A stretch of 64,000 nt of DNA from Flavobacterium sp. 1355 (GTDB taxonomy: Bacteria; Bacteroidota; Bacteroidia; Flavobacteriales; Flavobacteriaceae): assembly GCF_017833415.1 (NCBI RefSeq), contig NZ_JAFICC010000017.1, positions 1-64,000 of the forward strand, given 5' to 3'. Positions within the stretch are counted from its first letter, which is position 1; each line of letters begins with the position of its first letter. The notes below the pieces were generated by a model. It did not search any database. It saw only the letters and a list, made by a program, of their open reading frames with translations, and was not told the DNA's origin. Shown in pieces: positions 28,701 through 37,825 of this stretch. Position numbers and translations under genes: made by a program.

Positions 28701-28898
28701 AATAAAAGTCTGGTTAAGAAGCTGGGATTGACAGGAGCAAGTATTACTGCCGCAAGTCGTAACCTGTTGTTTATCTACAAAGACGTGCCAAATATTGATC
28801 CTGAATCAGCATTTAATACCGGAAATGCACAAGGACTGGAGAGCTTATCCTTGCCATCAACAAGAAATTTCAGTCTTAATGTTAATCTTAAATTCTAA
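25719..28898 (+). CDS. SusC-family TonB-dependent outer-membrane transporter
   Basis: A 1059-residue SusC/RagA-type receptor. A Sec signal (about residues 1-23) is followed by a carboxypeptidase-regulatory-like beta-sandwich (about 33-112, with GTVIDAVTKEPVIGASVNIKGT). Next comes the TonB plug (about 113-250, with SEVVVTALGISKEKKSLGYTTQ and LFVVDGVPVDN) and then a 22-strand barrel ending in a C-terminal Phe (NFSLNVNLKF). It imports oligomers across the outer membrane with its SusD partner, whose gene starts 12 bases downstream. The substrate is not shown by sequence. The nearby M28 peptidase suggests peptides rather than glycans, and no glycosidase gene lies between this pair and the minus-strand genes. 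Confidence 0.93.
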   Translation: MKKKLNRYIWLCILLISIGVKAQETKPLIQSKLEGTVIDAVTKEPVIGASVNIKGTTHGVQTDLDGRFYFQTGQKFPYTLVVSYLGYKKSEVVVNANLVTISLTQEQNQLSEVVVTALGISKEKKSLGYTTQALKSKDLENTKETNIVNSLTGKLAGVRITNSQGDMGSSRIVIRGETSIAGNNQPLFVVDGVPVDNSQLGSVGGATRDFKNAIADISPQDIESLTVLKGPNAAALYGSRAAHGVVLITTKSGKGQKGLGISVSSGITLSEVITLPKFQNTFGQGSNGKFSYVDGKGGGINDGVDESWGPKMDGRLIPQFYSNGEAVPFVAHPDNVKDFFNTGITYDNSISVARSDEKSDFRLGVNNQKQLGTVPNSEVNKTNFTVNTNYQISESIKVGVNANYIVTDAPALPGGPSGNRAAGVMLQFLWFGRQVDINELRNNRDVNWNNSYYSNPYWNAYYNTTSQQRNRLIGDIHLDAKLADGLNFKFRTGVDYYNDRRKYTIKYGTNGTPFGSYAEDAYTVNERNTEGIFTYVKKLSDDFSVDALAGFNVRNHSDANNYQKAPRLAVPDLYTLTNSRDPLTSSNTFSRLRVYSAYASAQVGYKNYAFLNLTARNDWSSTLPSNNRSYFYPSINGSLVISDALNLKSNTLDFLKLRGGWSEVGNDADPYQLSTVYNFQTAFNGNPIQTSSQKKLNENLKPETTRSTEFGIEASFWKNRLHLDVAYYDTNSLDQILEIKTTAASGYNSQLINAGKINNHGIEIQLDGTPVQTENFKWNISGNYAKNVSKVEILDYDKQIKNYTIGSSGGVDVLASVGQAYGALYGTAYQRDANGNIVVGANGLPKADPQKKVLGHYTPDYLAGLTNTLTYKNLELSFLIDASVGGEIFSGTNRTGNYTGVLAQTLEGRDAANGGLNYYYVGNTKTLLTGTTAPNGAAVYDDGMIFKGVYADGTPNNKVISAQEYYKASYNISEAYIYSSTYVKLREVKLTYNLNKSLVKKLGLTGASITAASRNLLFIYKDVPNIDPESAFNTGNAQGLESLSLPSTRNFSLNVNLKF

Positions 28899-28910
28899 AA
28901 AAACGGAATC

Positions 28911-30335
28911 ATGTTAAAAAAACTATCATATATAACGCTGTTTGCATTTTTACTGACTTCTTGTGGTGATACCCTGGATGAAATTAACAAAAATCCAAAT
29001 GCAACCGAAACACCATTGGCGCCTTACCTGTTAACAGGAACTTTAAAGCAGGGGGCTGACTTATACTGGGGAGATGTTAATAATTTCAACTCATCTTTGC
29101 TCTTTGTACAGCATTGGGCTAAAATTCAATACACCGAACCAGACAGATACGATGTATCTAATACTTCTTTCACAACTTTGTGGAATACCGGATATGCAAC
29201 CCTGATTACAGATTTAAATACAATTCTGAATTTCCCGGAAGCACAGGCAAATTCAAATTATAAAGGTATCGCCCTGACCTTGCGTTCGTGGACATTCTTA
29301 TTATTGACAGATGCTTATGGAAGTATTCCTTATAGAGAAGCAGGTCAAAAAGTGACACCGGCATATAATACACAAAAGGAAGTATATACAGGGTTGCTGG
29401 AAGATTTGAAACAAGCCCAGTCCTTGTTAAGTACAACAAATGGTACTGTAACGGGTGATTTGGCTTATCAGGGCAATATTTTAAAATGGAAAAAACTGGT
29501 AAATTCACTTCGTTTGCGTATAGCGCTGAGAATTGCAGACAGAGAACCTGTTTTGGCCAAACAAGCCGCGATTGAAGCAACAAGTGATGCAGCAGGAGTA
29601 ATAAGCAGTAACAGCGAAATCTTTCAGTTTATCTACACCAGTTCTCCGCAACAAAATCCGGCTTCAGCCTGGTTTGAAACACGTGATGATTTCCGTATTT
29701 CAAAAACTTTGGTTGATAAGTTATACGAGTTATCTGATCCACGTTTGCCAGTTTACGCTCAGCTGCCATCAGATGCAAGCGTAGGCAAATATGTTGGAGG
29801 CGCCAATGGATTGTCAAACAGCGATGCCAATAGTCAGGGTTTTGCAAAAACATCAAAACCGGGTACTTATTTCCTTACTTCGGCATCACCGGCTGTAATT
29901 GCTTCTTATTCTGAAACACTATTCAATCTTTCTGAGGCGGTAGCCCGTGGTTTTATTCCCGGAAATGCAGAACAATATTATAATAGCGCAATTACGGCAT
30001 CGCTAAATCAATTTGGAGTTACAAATGCAACCACAATTGCTAATTATCTTAATCAGGCAACTGTAAAGTACGATGCGGCAAACTATGCCAAATCGATAGG
30101 TACTCAAAAATGGATTGCATTCTTCGGACAGGGTCTTGATGCTTTTACCGAATGGAGAAGACTGGATTATCCGGTATTGACAGCAGGTCCGGCTACGGTT
30201 TTAGACGGACAAATACCTTCACGTTTCTTTTATCCGGGAACAGAGCAATCTTTAAACGGATCTAGTTACCAGGCTGCAATAGCTGTTCAGGGAAAAGACT
30301 TGTTAACGACTAAACTATGGTTTGATGTAAAATAA
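28911..30335 (+). CDS. SusD-like surface lipoprotein (SusD_2 type)
   Basis: A 474-residue lipoprotein (lipobox FLLTSC, Cys at about residue 18). The start DTLDEINKNPNATETP is typical of the SusD-like_2 subgroup, and tetratricopeptide-like helices follow (GIALTLRSWTFLLLTDAYGSIPYREA). The C-terminal motif KWIAFFGQGLDAFTEWRRLDYP is also characteristic of this subgroup. It forms the lid of the SusC transporter encoded just before it and binds the substrate at the cell surface. SusD_2 pairs are often found with peptidases, which fits the M28 gene that follows, but the ligand is not known here. Confidence 0.92.
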   Translation: MLKKLSYITLFAFLLTSCGDTLDEINKNPNATETPLAPYLLTGTLKQGADLYWGDVNNFNSSLLFVQHWAKIQYTEPDRYDVSNTSFTTLWNTGYATLITDLNTILNFPEAQANSNYKGIALTLRSWTFLLLTDAYGSIPYREAGQKVTPAYNTQKEVYTGLLEDLKQAQSLLSTTNGTVTGDLAYQGNILKWKKLVNSLRLRIALRIADREPVLAKQAAIEATSDAAGVISSNSEIFQFIYTSSPQQNPASAWFETRDDFRISKTLVDKLYELSDPRLPVYAQLPSDASVGKYVGGANGLSNSDANSQGFAKTSKPGTYFLTSASPAVIASYSETLFNLSEAVARGFIPGNAEQYYNSAITASLNQFGVTNATTIANYLNQATVKYDAANYAKSIGTQKWIAFFGQGLDAFTEWRRLDYPVLTAGPATVLDGQIPSRFFYPGTEQSLNGSSYQAAIAVQGKDLLTTKLWFDVK

Positions 30336-30384
30336 GATGATTTAAATTATCATCCAGACTTTAGCATATTTAGAAATATAAATT

Positions 30385-30424
30385 AAATGGTGTCAACTGT
30401 CTTCAGTTAGGCACCATTTTTTAT
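30385..30424 (+). terminator. hairpin terminator after the SusD_2 gene
   Basis: AAATGGTG at 30385 pairs with CACCATTT near 30412, and inside it AACTG pairs with CAGTT. A run of T follows. It ends the SusC/SusD transcript before the M28 gene. Confidence 0.75.
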
Positions 30425-30578
30425 TATGGGAAGCAATCTTTACAAAGCCTAGGCAAATTTAACCTCAGATAAAAATGATCATTTTTTAATATAATTAAAT
30501 TCGAAAAAATATAAAGCATATAAGTTTTAATGTAAATTAGGACTCGTAAATTAACCCAAAGAAAACGCATAATTCCTC

Positions 30579-31559
30579 ATGAAATTTTTTCAGAAATTAC
30601 AATTTAATATCTTCTTCTTTAGCATCTTATTTTTTAGTATAATAATAAATGCTCAGAATAAAATCAAGGCAGAAACATTCTACACACACGATAAATATCT
30701 TTCTTCGGATAAAATGCAAGGCCGGTTTCCGGGAACAAAAGGGAATAATGATGCGGCAGCCTATATAGCGAAATATTTTAAAAAATATGGTTTAAAAAAG
30801 TTCAATGATAATTATTTTCAATCTTTTAGTCTTTTTGTAAAAGAAGGATTGAATAAAGTAAAATCAGACAGCGTTAAAACTCAAAATGTTGTCGGTTATA
30901 TAGAAGGATCTGATGAAAAACTTAAAAATGAATTTATAGTAATAGGTGCACATTACGATCATTGGGGCTGGGGCGGAAAAAATTCAGGAAGCAAAAAGAA
31001 AGATACTATTGCCATTCATAACGGAGCAGACGATAATGCATCAGGAGTTTCGGCTTTGCTTTGTATAGCAGAAGAATTATCCAAAGCTGCTGTCAAACCC
31101 AAAAGGAGTATCATTTTTATTTCCTTTAGCGGAGAAGAAGAAGGATTATTGGGTTCTAAATATTTTGTTGCCCATTTGCCTGTAGAAAAAAGTGCTGTAA
31201 AAGTTATGCTGAATATGGATATGGTAGGAAGATTAAATGAAGAAAAGCAAATTTATATGGGCGGTGCCGGAACTTTTCCCGATGGAGTTAGCTTAATGAA
31301 AAAATTAGGAGAAAACAGTGGACTTAATCCTGTTATTCACGCCGGAGAAGTTGGAGGATCAGATCATGTTTCGTTTTATAAATCTTCAATATCCGTAATA
31401 GGGTTCCATACCGGGGGACATCCGCAATATCATACTCCCGAAGATGATATTGATTTAATCAATATTAAAGGAGGAGCTCTGGTTGCAAAATACATTTATA
31501 ATGCTTTGTTTGCGATTGCAGACTATAAACAGGATTTGTATTTTATTAAACAGGATTAG
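30579..31559 (+). CDS. secreted M28-family zinc aminopeptidase
   Basis: A 326-residue protein with a Sec signal (ending IINAQ near residue 26). All five metal ligands of the M28 family can be placed: His in GAHYDHWG, Asp in NGADDNASG, the catalytic and ligand Glu pair in SFSGEEEGLLGS, Asp in LNMDMVGRL, and His in GGHPQYHTPEDDIDL. The length suits a single catalytic domain. It removes N-terminal residues from peptides, in the periplasm or outside the cell. It lies 243 bases after the SusC/SusD pair, behind a terminator, so it may have its own promoter. The neighbourhood suggests a shared role in peptide use. Confidence 0.9.
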   Translation: MKFFQKLQFNIFFFSILFFSIIINAQNKIKAETFYTHDKYLSSDKMQGRFPGTKGNNDAAAYIAKYFKKYGLKKFNDNYFQSFSLFVKEGLNKVKSDSVKTQNVVGYIEGSDEKLKNEFIVIGAHYDHWGWGGKNSGSKKKDTIAIHNGADDNASGVSALLCIAEELSKAAVKPKRSIIFISFSGEEEGLLGSKYFVAHLPVEKSAVKVMLNMDMVGRLNEEKQIYMGGAGTFPDGVSLMKKLGENSGLNPVIHAGEVGGSDHVSFYKSSISVIGFHTGGHPQYHTPEDDIDLINIKGGALVAKYIYNALFAIADYKQDLYFIKQD

Positions 31560-31574
31560 TGAATTTCAGAAAAA

Positions 31575-31616
31575 TTAAAAAGGCCAGAGAAACATATTCT
31601 TCTCTGGCCTTTTTTT
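31575..31616. terminator. bidirectional terminator between convergent genes
   Basis: AAAAGGCCAGAGAA pairs with TTCTCTGGCCTTTT around an 8-base loop. It is flanked by A residues on the left and T residues on the right, so it can serve the M28 gene and the transketolase gene alike. Confidence 0.85.
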
Positions 31617-33659
31617 CTACTTTTTACTTTCTTCTAAATAGGTAATAATTTGCTCTTTTACATTTTTACTGGTAAAACCAAACTTCTCATCCAAAACAGA
31701 AGCGGGGGCAGAATATCCAAAATGTTCCAGTCCAAACACTTTTCCTTTGTTACCTACAAGATTTTCGAGATTAACCGGAAGTCCGGCCGTGAGACCAAAA
31801 ACCAGTCCGTCTTGCGGAATAACACTTTCCTGATATTCCTTAGGCTGCGATCTAAAAAGCCCTTCAGATATAATAGAAGCAACATTTATCTTGATTTTGA
31901 TGTTGTTTTCGATTTCATTTGCCGCTTCCAAAAGTGTGCTAACTTCAGATCCGTTGGCAATGAGCGTGATGTCCGGATTCTCAGTTGATTTTACCAGATA
32001 ACCGCCTTTTTTGGCATTAGAAGCCGCTTCGAATCTTGAATTTCCGCTTGACGGAATATCTTTAATTTCTTGTCTCGAAAGAATCAATCCCGTTGGCGTT
32101 TTGGTATTTTCAAGCGCCATTTGCCAGGCGACAGAAGTTTCAATCGCATCAGCTGGGCGAAGTGCCAAAAAGCTTTGATTGCCCGAATGATTTTTAATTT
32201 TTTCTAACAATCGAATCTGTGCTTCCTGTTCAATTGGCTGATGTGTGGGTCCGTCTTCGCCTACGCGAAAGGAATCGTGCGTCCAGACATATTTTACCGG
32301 AAGTTCCTGAATAGCAGCCAGACGAATAGCCGGTTTCATATAATCTGAAAACACAAAAAACGTTGCCACTACCGGAATTACACCACCGTGAAGCGCTATT
32401 CCATTGGCAATAGCAGCCATAGTAAGTTCGGCAACACCAGCCTGCAGAAACGCTCCGTTAAAGTTATTTTTCTGTAAAACAGATGACTTTTTCAGGAAAC
32501 CATCGGTTTTGTCACTGTTGGATAAATCCGCAGAAGAAACAATCATGTTTTCTACATTTTCGGCCAAATATCCTAAAACAGCTGCAGAAGCATCACGGGT
32601 TGCTGCATTTGCTTTTTGGGCAATAGAACTGAAATCTAAAATGGGTAAATCACCACTAAAAAACTGTTTGATCTTTTTTGATAATTCCGGATTTTGGTTC
32701 TCCCAAACCGAAATTTTCGCTTTTCTTTCAGATGCATCTTTTATTTTTTTGTCTAAAATAGTTTTATAATGAGCCTCGACATCCTTATAAACCGCAAACG
32801 AATCATCAGGATTTGCTCCCAGATTCTGCAATGTTTTTATAAAATCTGCTTTTGTTGCCCCAATTGGTTTTCCGTGAAGTTCGCACTGTCCTTCGTACAT
32901 ACTTCCGTCAGCCGTAACACAGCCTTTTCCCATAATGGTTCTTCCGATAATTAAAGTCGGACGATGTAATTCGGCATGAGCAGCGTTTAAAGCAGAACGA
33001 ATATGAGTATGATTATTACCATCAATAGTAATGACTTTCCATCCCCATGATTCGTATTTCATAGCCGTATTTTCGCTGGTAACCTCGTCTGTCATAGACG
33101 AAAGCTGCACATCATTAGAATCATAAAACAGGATAAAATTGTTCAGTCCCAAATGTCCCGCAATTCGTCCGGCACCTTGGGATATTTCTTCCTGAACACC
33201 GCCATCGGTTATAAAACCGTATATTTTATGATCGAATAAATTGTCAAATCTGGCCGATAAAAATTTTGCTGCGATCGCCGCACCAACTCCCATGGCATGA
33301 CCCTGACCCAGGGGCCCTGATGTATTTTCGATACCACGTTTTACGTCGATTTCAGGATGGCCCGGCGTAACAGATCCCCATTGTCTGAAATTTTCTAAAT
33401 CTGTTTTTTCATAATTCCCAAGCAAATAATATTGCGCATACATCAGCGCAGATAGATGTCCTGCATCCATAAAAAAACGGTCCCTGAAAATCCACTGCAT
33501 ATCAGACGGATCATATTTTAAATATTCAGAATATAAAATATGCATAAAATCGGCTCCGCCCATGGAACCTCCGGGATGTCCTGAATTGGCTTTTTCGACC
33601 ATAGAAATGGCCAAAGCTCTAATGTTATCTGCTGATAACTGGTCTATTGTGTTGTTCAT
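31617..33659 (-). CDS. tkt: transketolase
   Basis: A 680-residue, single-chain transketolase of the usual length. The thiamine diphosphate region is seen in GPLGQGHAMGVGAA and ITDGGVQEEISQG. The pyrimidine-domain Glu is expected in GVAELTMAAIANG, followed by HDSFRVGEDGPTHQP, which is diagnostic. The enzyme moves two-carbon units between pentose and hexose phosphates in the cytoplasm. The gene lies 68 bases downstream of the GH3 beta-xylosidase gene on the same strand, without a terminator between, so it is probably co-transcribed. Its product uses the xylulose 5-phosphate made by XylA and XylB. It may be a pathway-dedicated second copy. Confidence 0.95.
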   Translation of the reverse strand: MNNTIDQLSADNIRALAISMVEKANSGHPGGSMGGADFMHILYSEYLKYDPSDMQWIFRDRFFMDAGHLSALMYAQYYLLGNYEKTDLENFRQWGSVTPGHPEIDVKRGIENTSGPLGQGHAMGVGAAIAAKFLSARFDNLFDHKIYGFITDGGVQEEISQGAGRIAGHLGLNNFILFYDSNDVQLSSMTDEVTSENTAMKYESWGWKVITIDGNNHTHIRSALNAAHAELHRPTLIIGRTIMGKGCVTADGSMYEGQCELHGKPIGATKADFIKTLQNLGANPDDSFAVYKDVEAHYKTILDKKIKDASERKAKISVWENQNPELSKKIKQFFSGDLPILDFSSIAQKANAATRDASAAVLGYLAENVENMIVSSADLSNSDKTDGFLKKSSVLQKNNFNGAFLQAGVAELTMAAIANGIALHGGVIPVVATFFVFSDYMKPAIRLAAIQELPVKYVWTHDSFRVGEDGPTHQPIEQEAQIRLLEKIKNHSGNQSFLALRPADAIETSVAWQMALENTKTPTGLILSRQEIKDIPSSGNSRFEAASNAKKGGYLVKSTENPDITLIANGSEVSTLLEAANEIENNIKIKINVASIISEGLFRSQPKEYQESVIPQDGLVFGLTAGLPVNLENLVGNKGKVFGLEHFGYSAPASVLDEKFGFTSKNVKEQIITYLEESKK

Positions 33660-33727
33660 TTTATTTGGTTTTTTGATAGTCGTAATAATTATAATGGAGT
33701 TCTGAATAGCGAGAATGTAGTTTCTTT

Positions 33728-36361
33728 TTATTTTTCTATTTGAATAATTTGAGACACGATGTTACTTTTCAATTGATTTTTTTCATCAGGCTGAGCACCG
33801 CCAATGGCCAGTTTAACTTTACCGTCATATTGTTGTAAATTTCCTTCGGCAGTAACATAAGACAGATCTTCAGGAGAAAGAGTAAAAGTGATTGTTTTAC
33901 TTTCGCCGGCTTTTAAACTAAGCCTTTCAAATCCCTTCAAAGTTTTAAGAGGGGCTTTTATCGTTTGATTCTGATTCATAATATACAATTGAGCGACTTC
34001 TTCACCTTCCGTTTTTCCGGTATTGGTAATTCTTACCGAAACTGAAACCGTTTTGTTCTTTTCTATTTTGGAAGGAATCGTTAGCTGATCATATTTAAAG
34101 GAAGTATAACTCAAACCATAGCCAAAACCAAAAAGCGGAGTACCTTTAAAGTAACGATACGTTTTATTGTCCATACTATAATCAACAAAAGCAGGCAAGT
34201 CTGAATCGCTCTTGTAAAAAGTAACAGGCAATCGCCCCGACGGATTATAATCCCCGAACAGAATATCCGCCACTGCAGTTCCTGCTGCCTGACCGCCGTA
34301 CCATGCATTCAGCACTGCAGGAATATTTTCTGCTTCCCACGGAATAGCGATTGCACTTCCGGTCATCATCACAAAAACAACTGGTTTTCCGGAGTTTTTC
34401 AAAGCCTTCATCAGTTTAGTCTGAACTTCCGGAAGCAGGATAGAAGTTCGGTCGCCTCCGGAGAACCCCGGAAAATTAACCGGCATTTCTTCTCCTTCGA
34501 GTTGAGGGGAAATTCCGCCAACGAAAATAAAAGCATCCGCATCTTTGTTTCTCCCAACTAATTGAGCAAAATCAGTTTTTACAAAATTTCCGGTATTTAA
34601 GGCCACATTTGCTTTTCCTTCACCCTGCCAATATTCTAAAACTAACTTGTAGACTTTGTTTTTTTGGGTAACCAACTGATAGGTTTTTTCTCCCCATCTG
34701 TTCTTTTTCCAGGCATCTATTACTTCTTTTCCATCAATTAAAAAGCGATAGCCATCGTCAGCGCTGAGTTCAAATGTTATAGAACCATCTTTGTCTGCTG
34801 TGAAATTGGTGGTATAACGCGCAGAAAAATGGTTCGCCTTTATGTTTTTAATAACAGCTGCGCCTTCCTGCCAAAAGTGATTGATTTCTGATTCAGTTTG
34901 TACGGCAATAGGCTTTCCGGATAGATCAGCATTGTCAAAATATTCAGCTTTAAAACCTTGTTTTCCTTCGTACTGATACTGATTCTTAACGTCCTGATAC
35001 ACTAGTAAAGTGTCATTGGTAAAGTTGATTGCTTTTTCATAAACAACTTCTGTGCTATTGCCTAGTTTTTCTTTGATGCCATTTAAAACCGTTGTCAATT
35101 TACTCGGAGTTCCGTTGTAATTACCTAATATCGAGATAGCATTATCTGCATTGGGACCAAGAACCACAATCTTTTTCAACTTTTTGCTAAGGGGTAAAAC
35201 CTCTTTTTCGTTGCGTAGCAAAACCATTGATTCCCGAGCCATTTTTAGCGCATGCGCACTATGCTCAGGACTTTCGAGAACAGAAGCCGGTGTCTGCGCA
35301 TATTTAACCATCGAAACAGGATCAAACATTCCGAGTCTGAATCGAATCATGAAAAGCCTTTTTACCGAAATGTCAATTTGTTTCTCACTGATTTTTCCAT
35401 TTTTTACCGCCTGAACCAAAGCCTTGTAGGCATCTGTACCACAATCAATATCAGTACCGTGAAAAACAGCATCTGCCGAAGCCGATTCTGCATCAGGATG
35501 TGTTTTGTGATTTTTAAAAAAGTCATCAATTGCCCAACAGTCTGAGGTTACGTAGCCATCAAATTTCCATTGCTTACGCAAAATATCGGTCATTAAAATA
35601 TCACTGGCACAACAAGGCTGTGTTCTAAAAGCATTATAGGCGCACATAACGCCCGCTACTTTTGAGCCCGTAACTAATTTTTGAAACGCAGGCAAATAAG
35701 TGTCCCAAAGTTCATAAGGCGTTACATCAACATCAAAAGTATGGCGCAGCGATTCTGGTCCGCTATGTACGGCATAATGTTTGGCACAGGCCGCCGCTTT
35801 CAAATATTTAGGATCGTCGCCTTGCAGGCCCCTCACAAAGAAATCTCCTAGAGTACCAGTCAAATACGGATCTTCACCATACGTTTCCTGACCGCGCCCC
35901 CAGCGAGGATCGCGAAAAATATTAATATTAGGAGTCCAATAGGTAAGTCCCAAATAGCGCTCATTGGTTCGGTTTAATTCCACAGCTTTATTGTAAATCG
36001 CTCTTCCTTCCAGAGCAGAATAGTCGGCCATTTTAAAAAGTGCGTCTTTATCAAATGTTGCCGCCATAGCTATTGCCTGAGGATAAACCGTTGTTTTAAA
36101 AGGAGTTCTCGCTACACCGTGCAACGTTTCGTTCCACCAGTCGTAGGGCATGATACCCAGACGCGGAATAGCCGGAGACGAATTGAGCATTTGAGACACT
36201 TTTTCTTCCAGTGTCAGTCGGCCAACAAGATCATTAACCCGTTCTTCGAAAGAAAGACTGGTATCCTGAAATAAAAATTTTTGTGGCTTTTCCTTTTCCT
36301 GTCCGAAGCAAAAAGAAGCGATAAAAAGAAATAACAGGCAGGTGAATTTTAATGATCTCAT
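33728..36361 (-). CDS. GH3 beta-xylosidase/beta-glucosidase with inserted PA14 domain
   Basis: An 877-residue secreted enzyme (Sec signal to about residue 20, FCFGQ). The GH3 barrel holds the nucleophile motif TSDCWAIDDF (Asp274). A PA14-like insert lies in the second domain (about residues 450-600, ITFELSADDGYRFLIDGKEV), and the C-terminus is an FN3-like domain (about 770-870). PA14-containing GH3 enzymes of Bacteroidota PULs are often beta-xylosidases. With the xylan genes around, xylo-oligosaccharides are the likely substrate, although beta-glucosides cannot be excluded. It is divergent from the LacI gene, with an ACAACCGATTGT site 49 bases before its start, and is followed by transketolase. 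Confidence 0.88.
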   Translation of the reverse strand: MRSLKFTCLLFLFIASFCFGQEKEKPQKFLFQDTSLSFEERVNDLVGRLTLEEKVSQMLNSSPAIPRLGIMPYDWWNETLHGVARTPFKTTVYPQAIAMAATFDKDALFKMADYSALEGRAIYNKAVELNRTNERYLGLTYWTPNINIFRDPRWGRGQETYGEDPYLTGTLGDFFVRGLQGDDPKYLKAAACAKHYAVHSGPESLRHTFDVDVTPYELWDTYLPAFQKLVTGSKVAGVMCAYNAFRTQPCCASDILMTDILRKQWKFDGYVTSDCWAIDDFFKNHKTHPDAESASADAVFHGTDIDCGTDAYKALVQAVKNGKISEKQIDISVKRLFMIRFRLGMFDPVSMVKYAQTPASVLESPEHSAHALKMARESMVLLRNEKEVLPLSKKLKKIVVLGPNADNAISILGNYNGTPSKLTTVLNGIKEKLGNSTEVVYEKAINFTNDTLLVYQDVKNQYQYEGKQGFKAEYFDNADLSGKPIAVQTESEINHFWQEGAAVIKNIKANHFSARYTTNFTADKDGSITFELSADDGYRFLIDGKEVIDAWKKNRWGEKTYQLVTQKNKVYKLVLEYWQGEGKANVALNTGNFVKTDFAQLVGRNKDADAFIFVGGISPQLEGEEMPVNFPGFSGGDRTSILLPEVQTKLMKALKNSGKPVVFVMMTGSAIAIPWEAENIPAVLNAWYGGQAAGTAVADILFGDYNPSGRLPVTFYKSDSDLPAFVDYSMDNKTYRYFKGTPLFGFGYGLSYTSFKYDQLTIPSKIEKNKTVSVSVRITNTGKTEGEEVAQLYIMNQNQTIKAPLKTLKGFERLSLKAGESKTITFTLSPEDLSYVTAEGNLQQYDGKVKLAIGGAQPDEKNQLKSNIVSQIIQIEK

Positions 36362-36409
36362 AAGCTTTGGTTTAGGTAGTAAATGATAATAGTAAAGTTA
36401 GAAGTTAAA

Positions 36410-36421
36410 ACAACCGATTGT
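36410..36421. promoter_or_regulatory. candidate LacI operator ACAACCGATTGT (site 1)
   Basis: A 12-base near-palindrome with a central CG, typical of LacI-family operators. It lies in the divergent region between the GH3 gene (49 bases away) and the lacI-type gene (167 bases away), so it could control either. Confidence 0.65.
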
Positions 36422-36539
36422 GTAAAGAAATAACATTTTTTTAAAATAAAAAAATTATGTTTTGTGAGATCTGTAAAAAATGACAGGCAAAAAGATACTG
36501 AATTAAGTCTACAGTTATGCAAAATGCAGACAGAATGTA

Positions 36540-36568
36540 TTGATATATCATTAAAATAATTACATTTA
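36540..36568 (+). promoter_or_regulatory. promoter of the LacI-family regulator gene
   Basis: TTG at 36540-36542 is followed after 18 bases by TACATTTA, one base off TAnnTTTG. The predicted start of transcription is about 12 bases before the ATG at 36588. Confidence 0.5.
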
Positions 36569-36587
36569 CGATCTTAGTATTATAAGA

Positions 36588-37622
36588 ATGGAAGAACACA
36601 GACATGTAACGATATACGATATTGCAGAGAGATTAAATCTTGCGACGTCAACAATTTCAAGGGCTTTAAAGGATCATCATACTATTAGTGAGAAGACAAT
36701 CAAACTGGTAAAACAGACAGCCAAAGAAATGGGGTTTGTACCCAACACTTTGGCAGCAGGTTTGCGTGGCAATAAATCAAGAACCATTGGTATTTTGATT
36801 CCGACGGTAACACAGCCTTTTTTGTCATCGTTAATTAGCGGTATCGAAATTGCAGCTCAAAAATCGGAATATTCCGTTCTTATTATGCAGTCGCATGATT
36901 CCTATGAAATGGAGGTTAATCTGGCTAAATCATTATACAGCAACAGAGTAAGTGGCGTTATTTGTTCGTTGGCAATGGAAACCAAAGACACTTCTCACTT
37001 CCATCAATTTTCCAATAACAATATTCCACTTGTATTCGTCGACAGGGTTCCCAGAGATTATGATACGTTTCGTGTAGTCATAAACAATTATTTGGCGGGC
37101 TACAAAGCGACAAAACATCTTATTGAACAGGGCTGTAAAAGAATTGCACACCTAACGGCAGGATCAGAATTTGGTACCTTATATAATGAAAGAAAAAGAG
37201 GCTACATGGATGCTTTGTTAGAAAATGAACTTCCCGTTGATGAAAAGCTGATTATAAATCTGAAAGAAATGACTTATGAAGATGGTGTAAAAGCTTGTAA
37301 TCAGTTATTTGATTTAAAACCGCGTCCGGACGGCCTTTTTGCTCCGGGAGATATTTTGGCCGTAAGTGCCGTACAGACAGCTAAAAAGAGAGGAATTAAA
37401 ATACCCGAAGAGTTTGCTGTAATTGGTTTTAACGACGATCCCATCTCCAAAATAATTGAACCCAACATTTCGACCATAACACATCCGGCAGAGAAAATGG
37501 GAAAGGCCGCAGCGGAATTAATTATCAAAAATCTTAAATCGGCTAAGGAAGAAGATGATGCGAAAGAAATTACATTTTTGAACACGCAAGTCCTTGTGAG
37601 AGAATCTTCTAAAAGGATTTAA
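36588..37622 (+). CDS. LacI-family transcriptional regulator of the xylan locus
   Basis: A 344-residue regulator. The N-terminal helix-turn-helix reads VTIYDIAERLNLATSTISRA, with the hinge PNTLAAGLRGNKSRTIGILIP. The rest is a periplasmic-binding-protein-like effector domain (about residues 62-340, with GVICSLAMETKD, PLVFVDRVPRDYD and FAVIGFNDDPISKIIEPNIST). LacI proteins bind short palindromes with a central CG, which fits the repeated ACAACCGATTGT sites around the GH3, GH67, symporter and SusC genes. The effector is probably a xylan or glucuronate sugar, but that is inferred. LacI control is less usual for Bacteroidota PULs than hybrid two-component or ECF systems. Confidence 0.93.
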   Translation: MEEHRHVTIYDIAERLNLATSTISRALKDHHTISEKTIKLVKQTAKEMGFVPNTLAAGLRGNKSRTIGILIPTVTQPFLSSLISGIEIAAQKSEYSVLIMQSHDSYEMEVNLAKSLYSNRVSGVICSLAMETKDTSHFHQFSNNNIPLVFVDRVPRDYDTFRVVINNYLAGYKATKHLIEQGCKRIAHLTAGSEFGTLYNERKRGYMDALLENELPVDEKLIINLKEMTYEDGVKACNQLFDLKPRPDGLFAPGDILAVSAVQTAKKRGIKIPEEFAVIGFNDDPISKIIEPNISTITHPAEKMGKAAAELIIKNLKSAKEEDDAKEITFLNTQVLVRESSKRI

Positions 37623-37647
37623 AATTAACTTTATCCAATATAATAAC

Positions 37648-37678
37648 ACCTGTCAATAACAATTTGGCAGGTTTTTTT
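37648..37678 (+). terminator. terminator after the LacI-family gene
   Basis: ACCTGTCAA pairs with TTGGCAGGT, with one G-T pair, and a run of T follows. Confidence 0.7.
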
Positions 37679-37825
37679 GTGTCCTATTTTTTGTGCCATT
37701 TAACCCCAGATTTCAACCTTTAGAAAACCTATTTATGTCGGCGATTTGAAACCTGTAGCCATCTTTCGGAGCATTTTATTTAAAGTTCCCCGTTAAAAAA
37801 AGTCATTTTTATTTTTTTATTCCCA

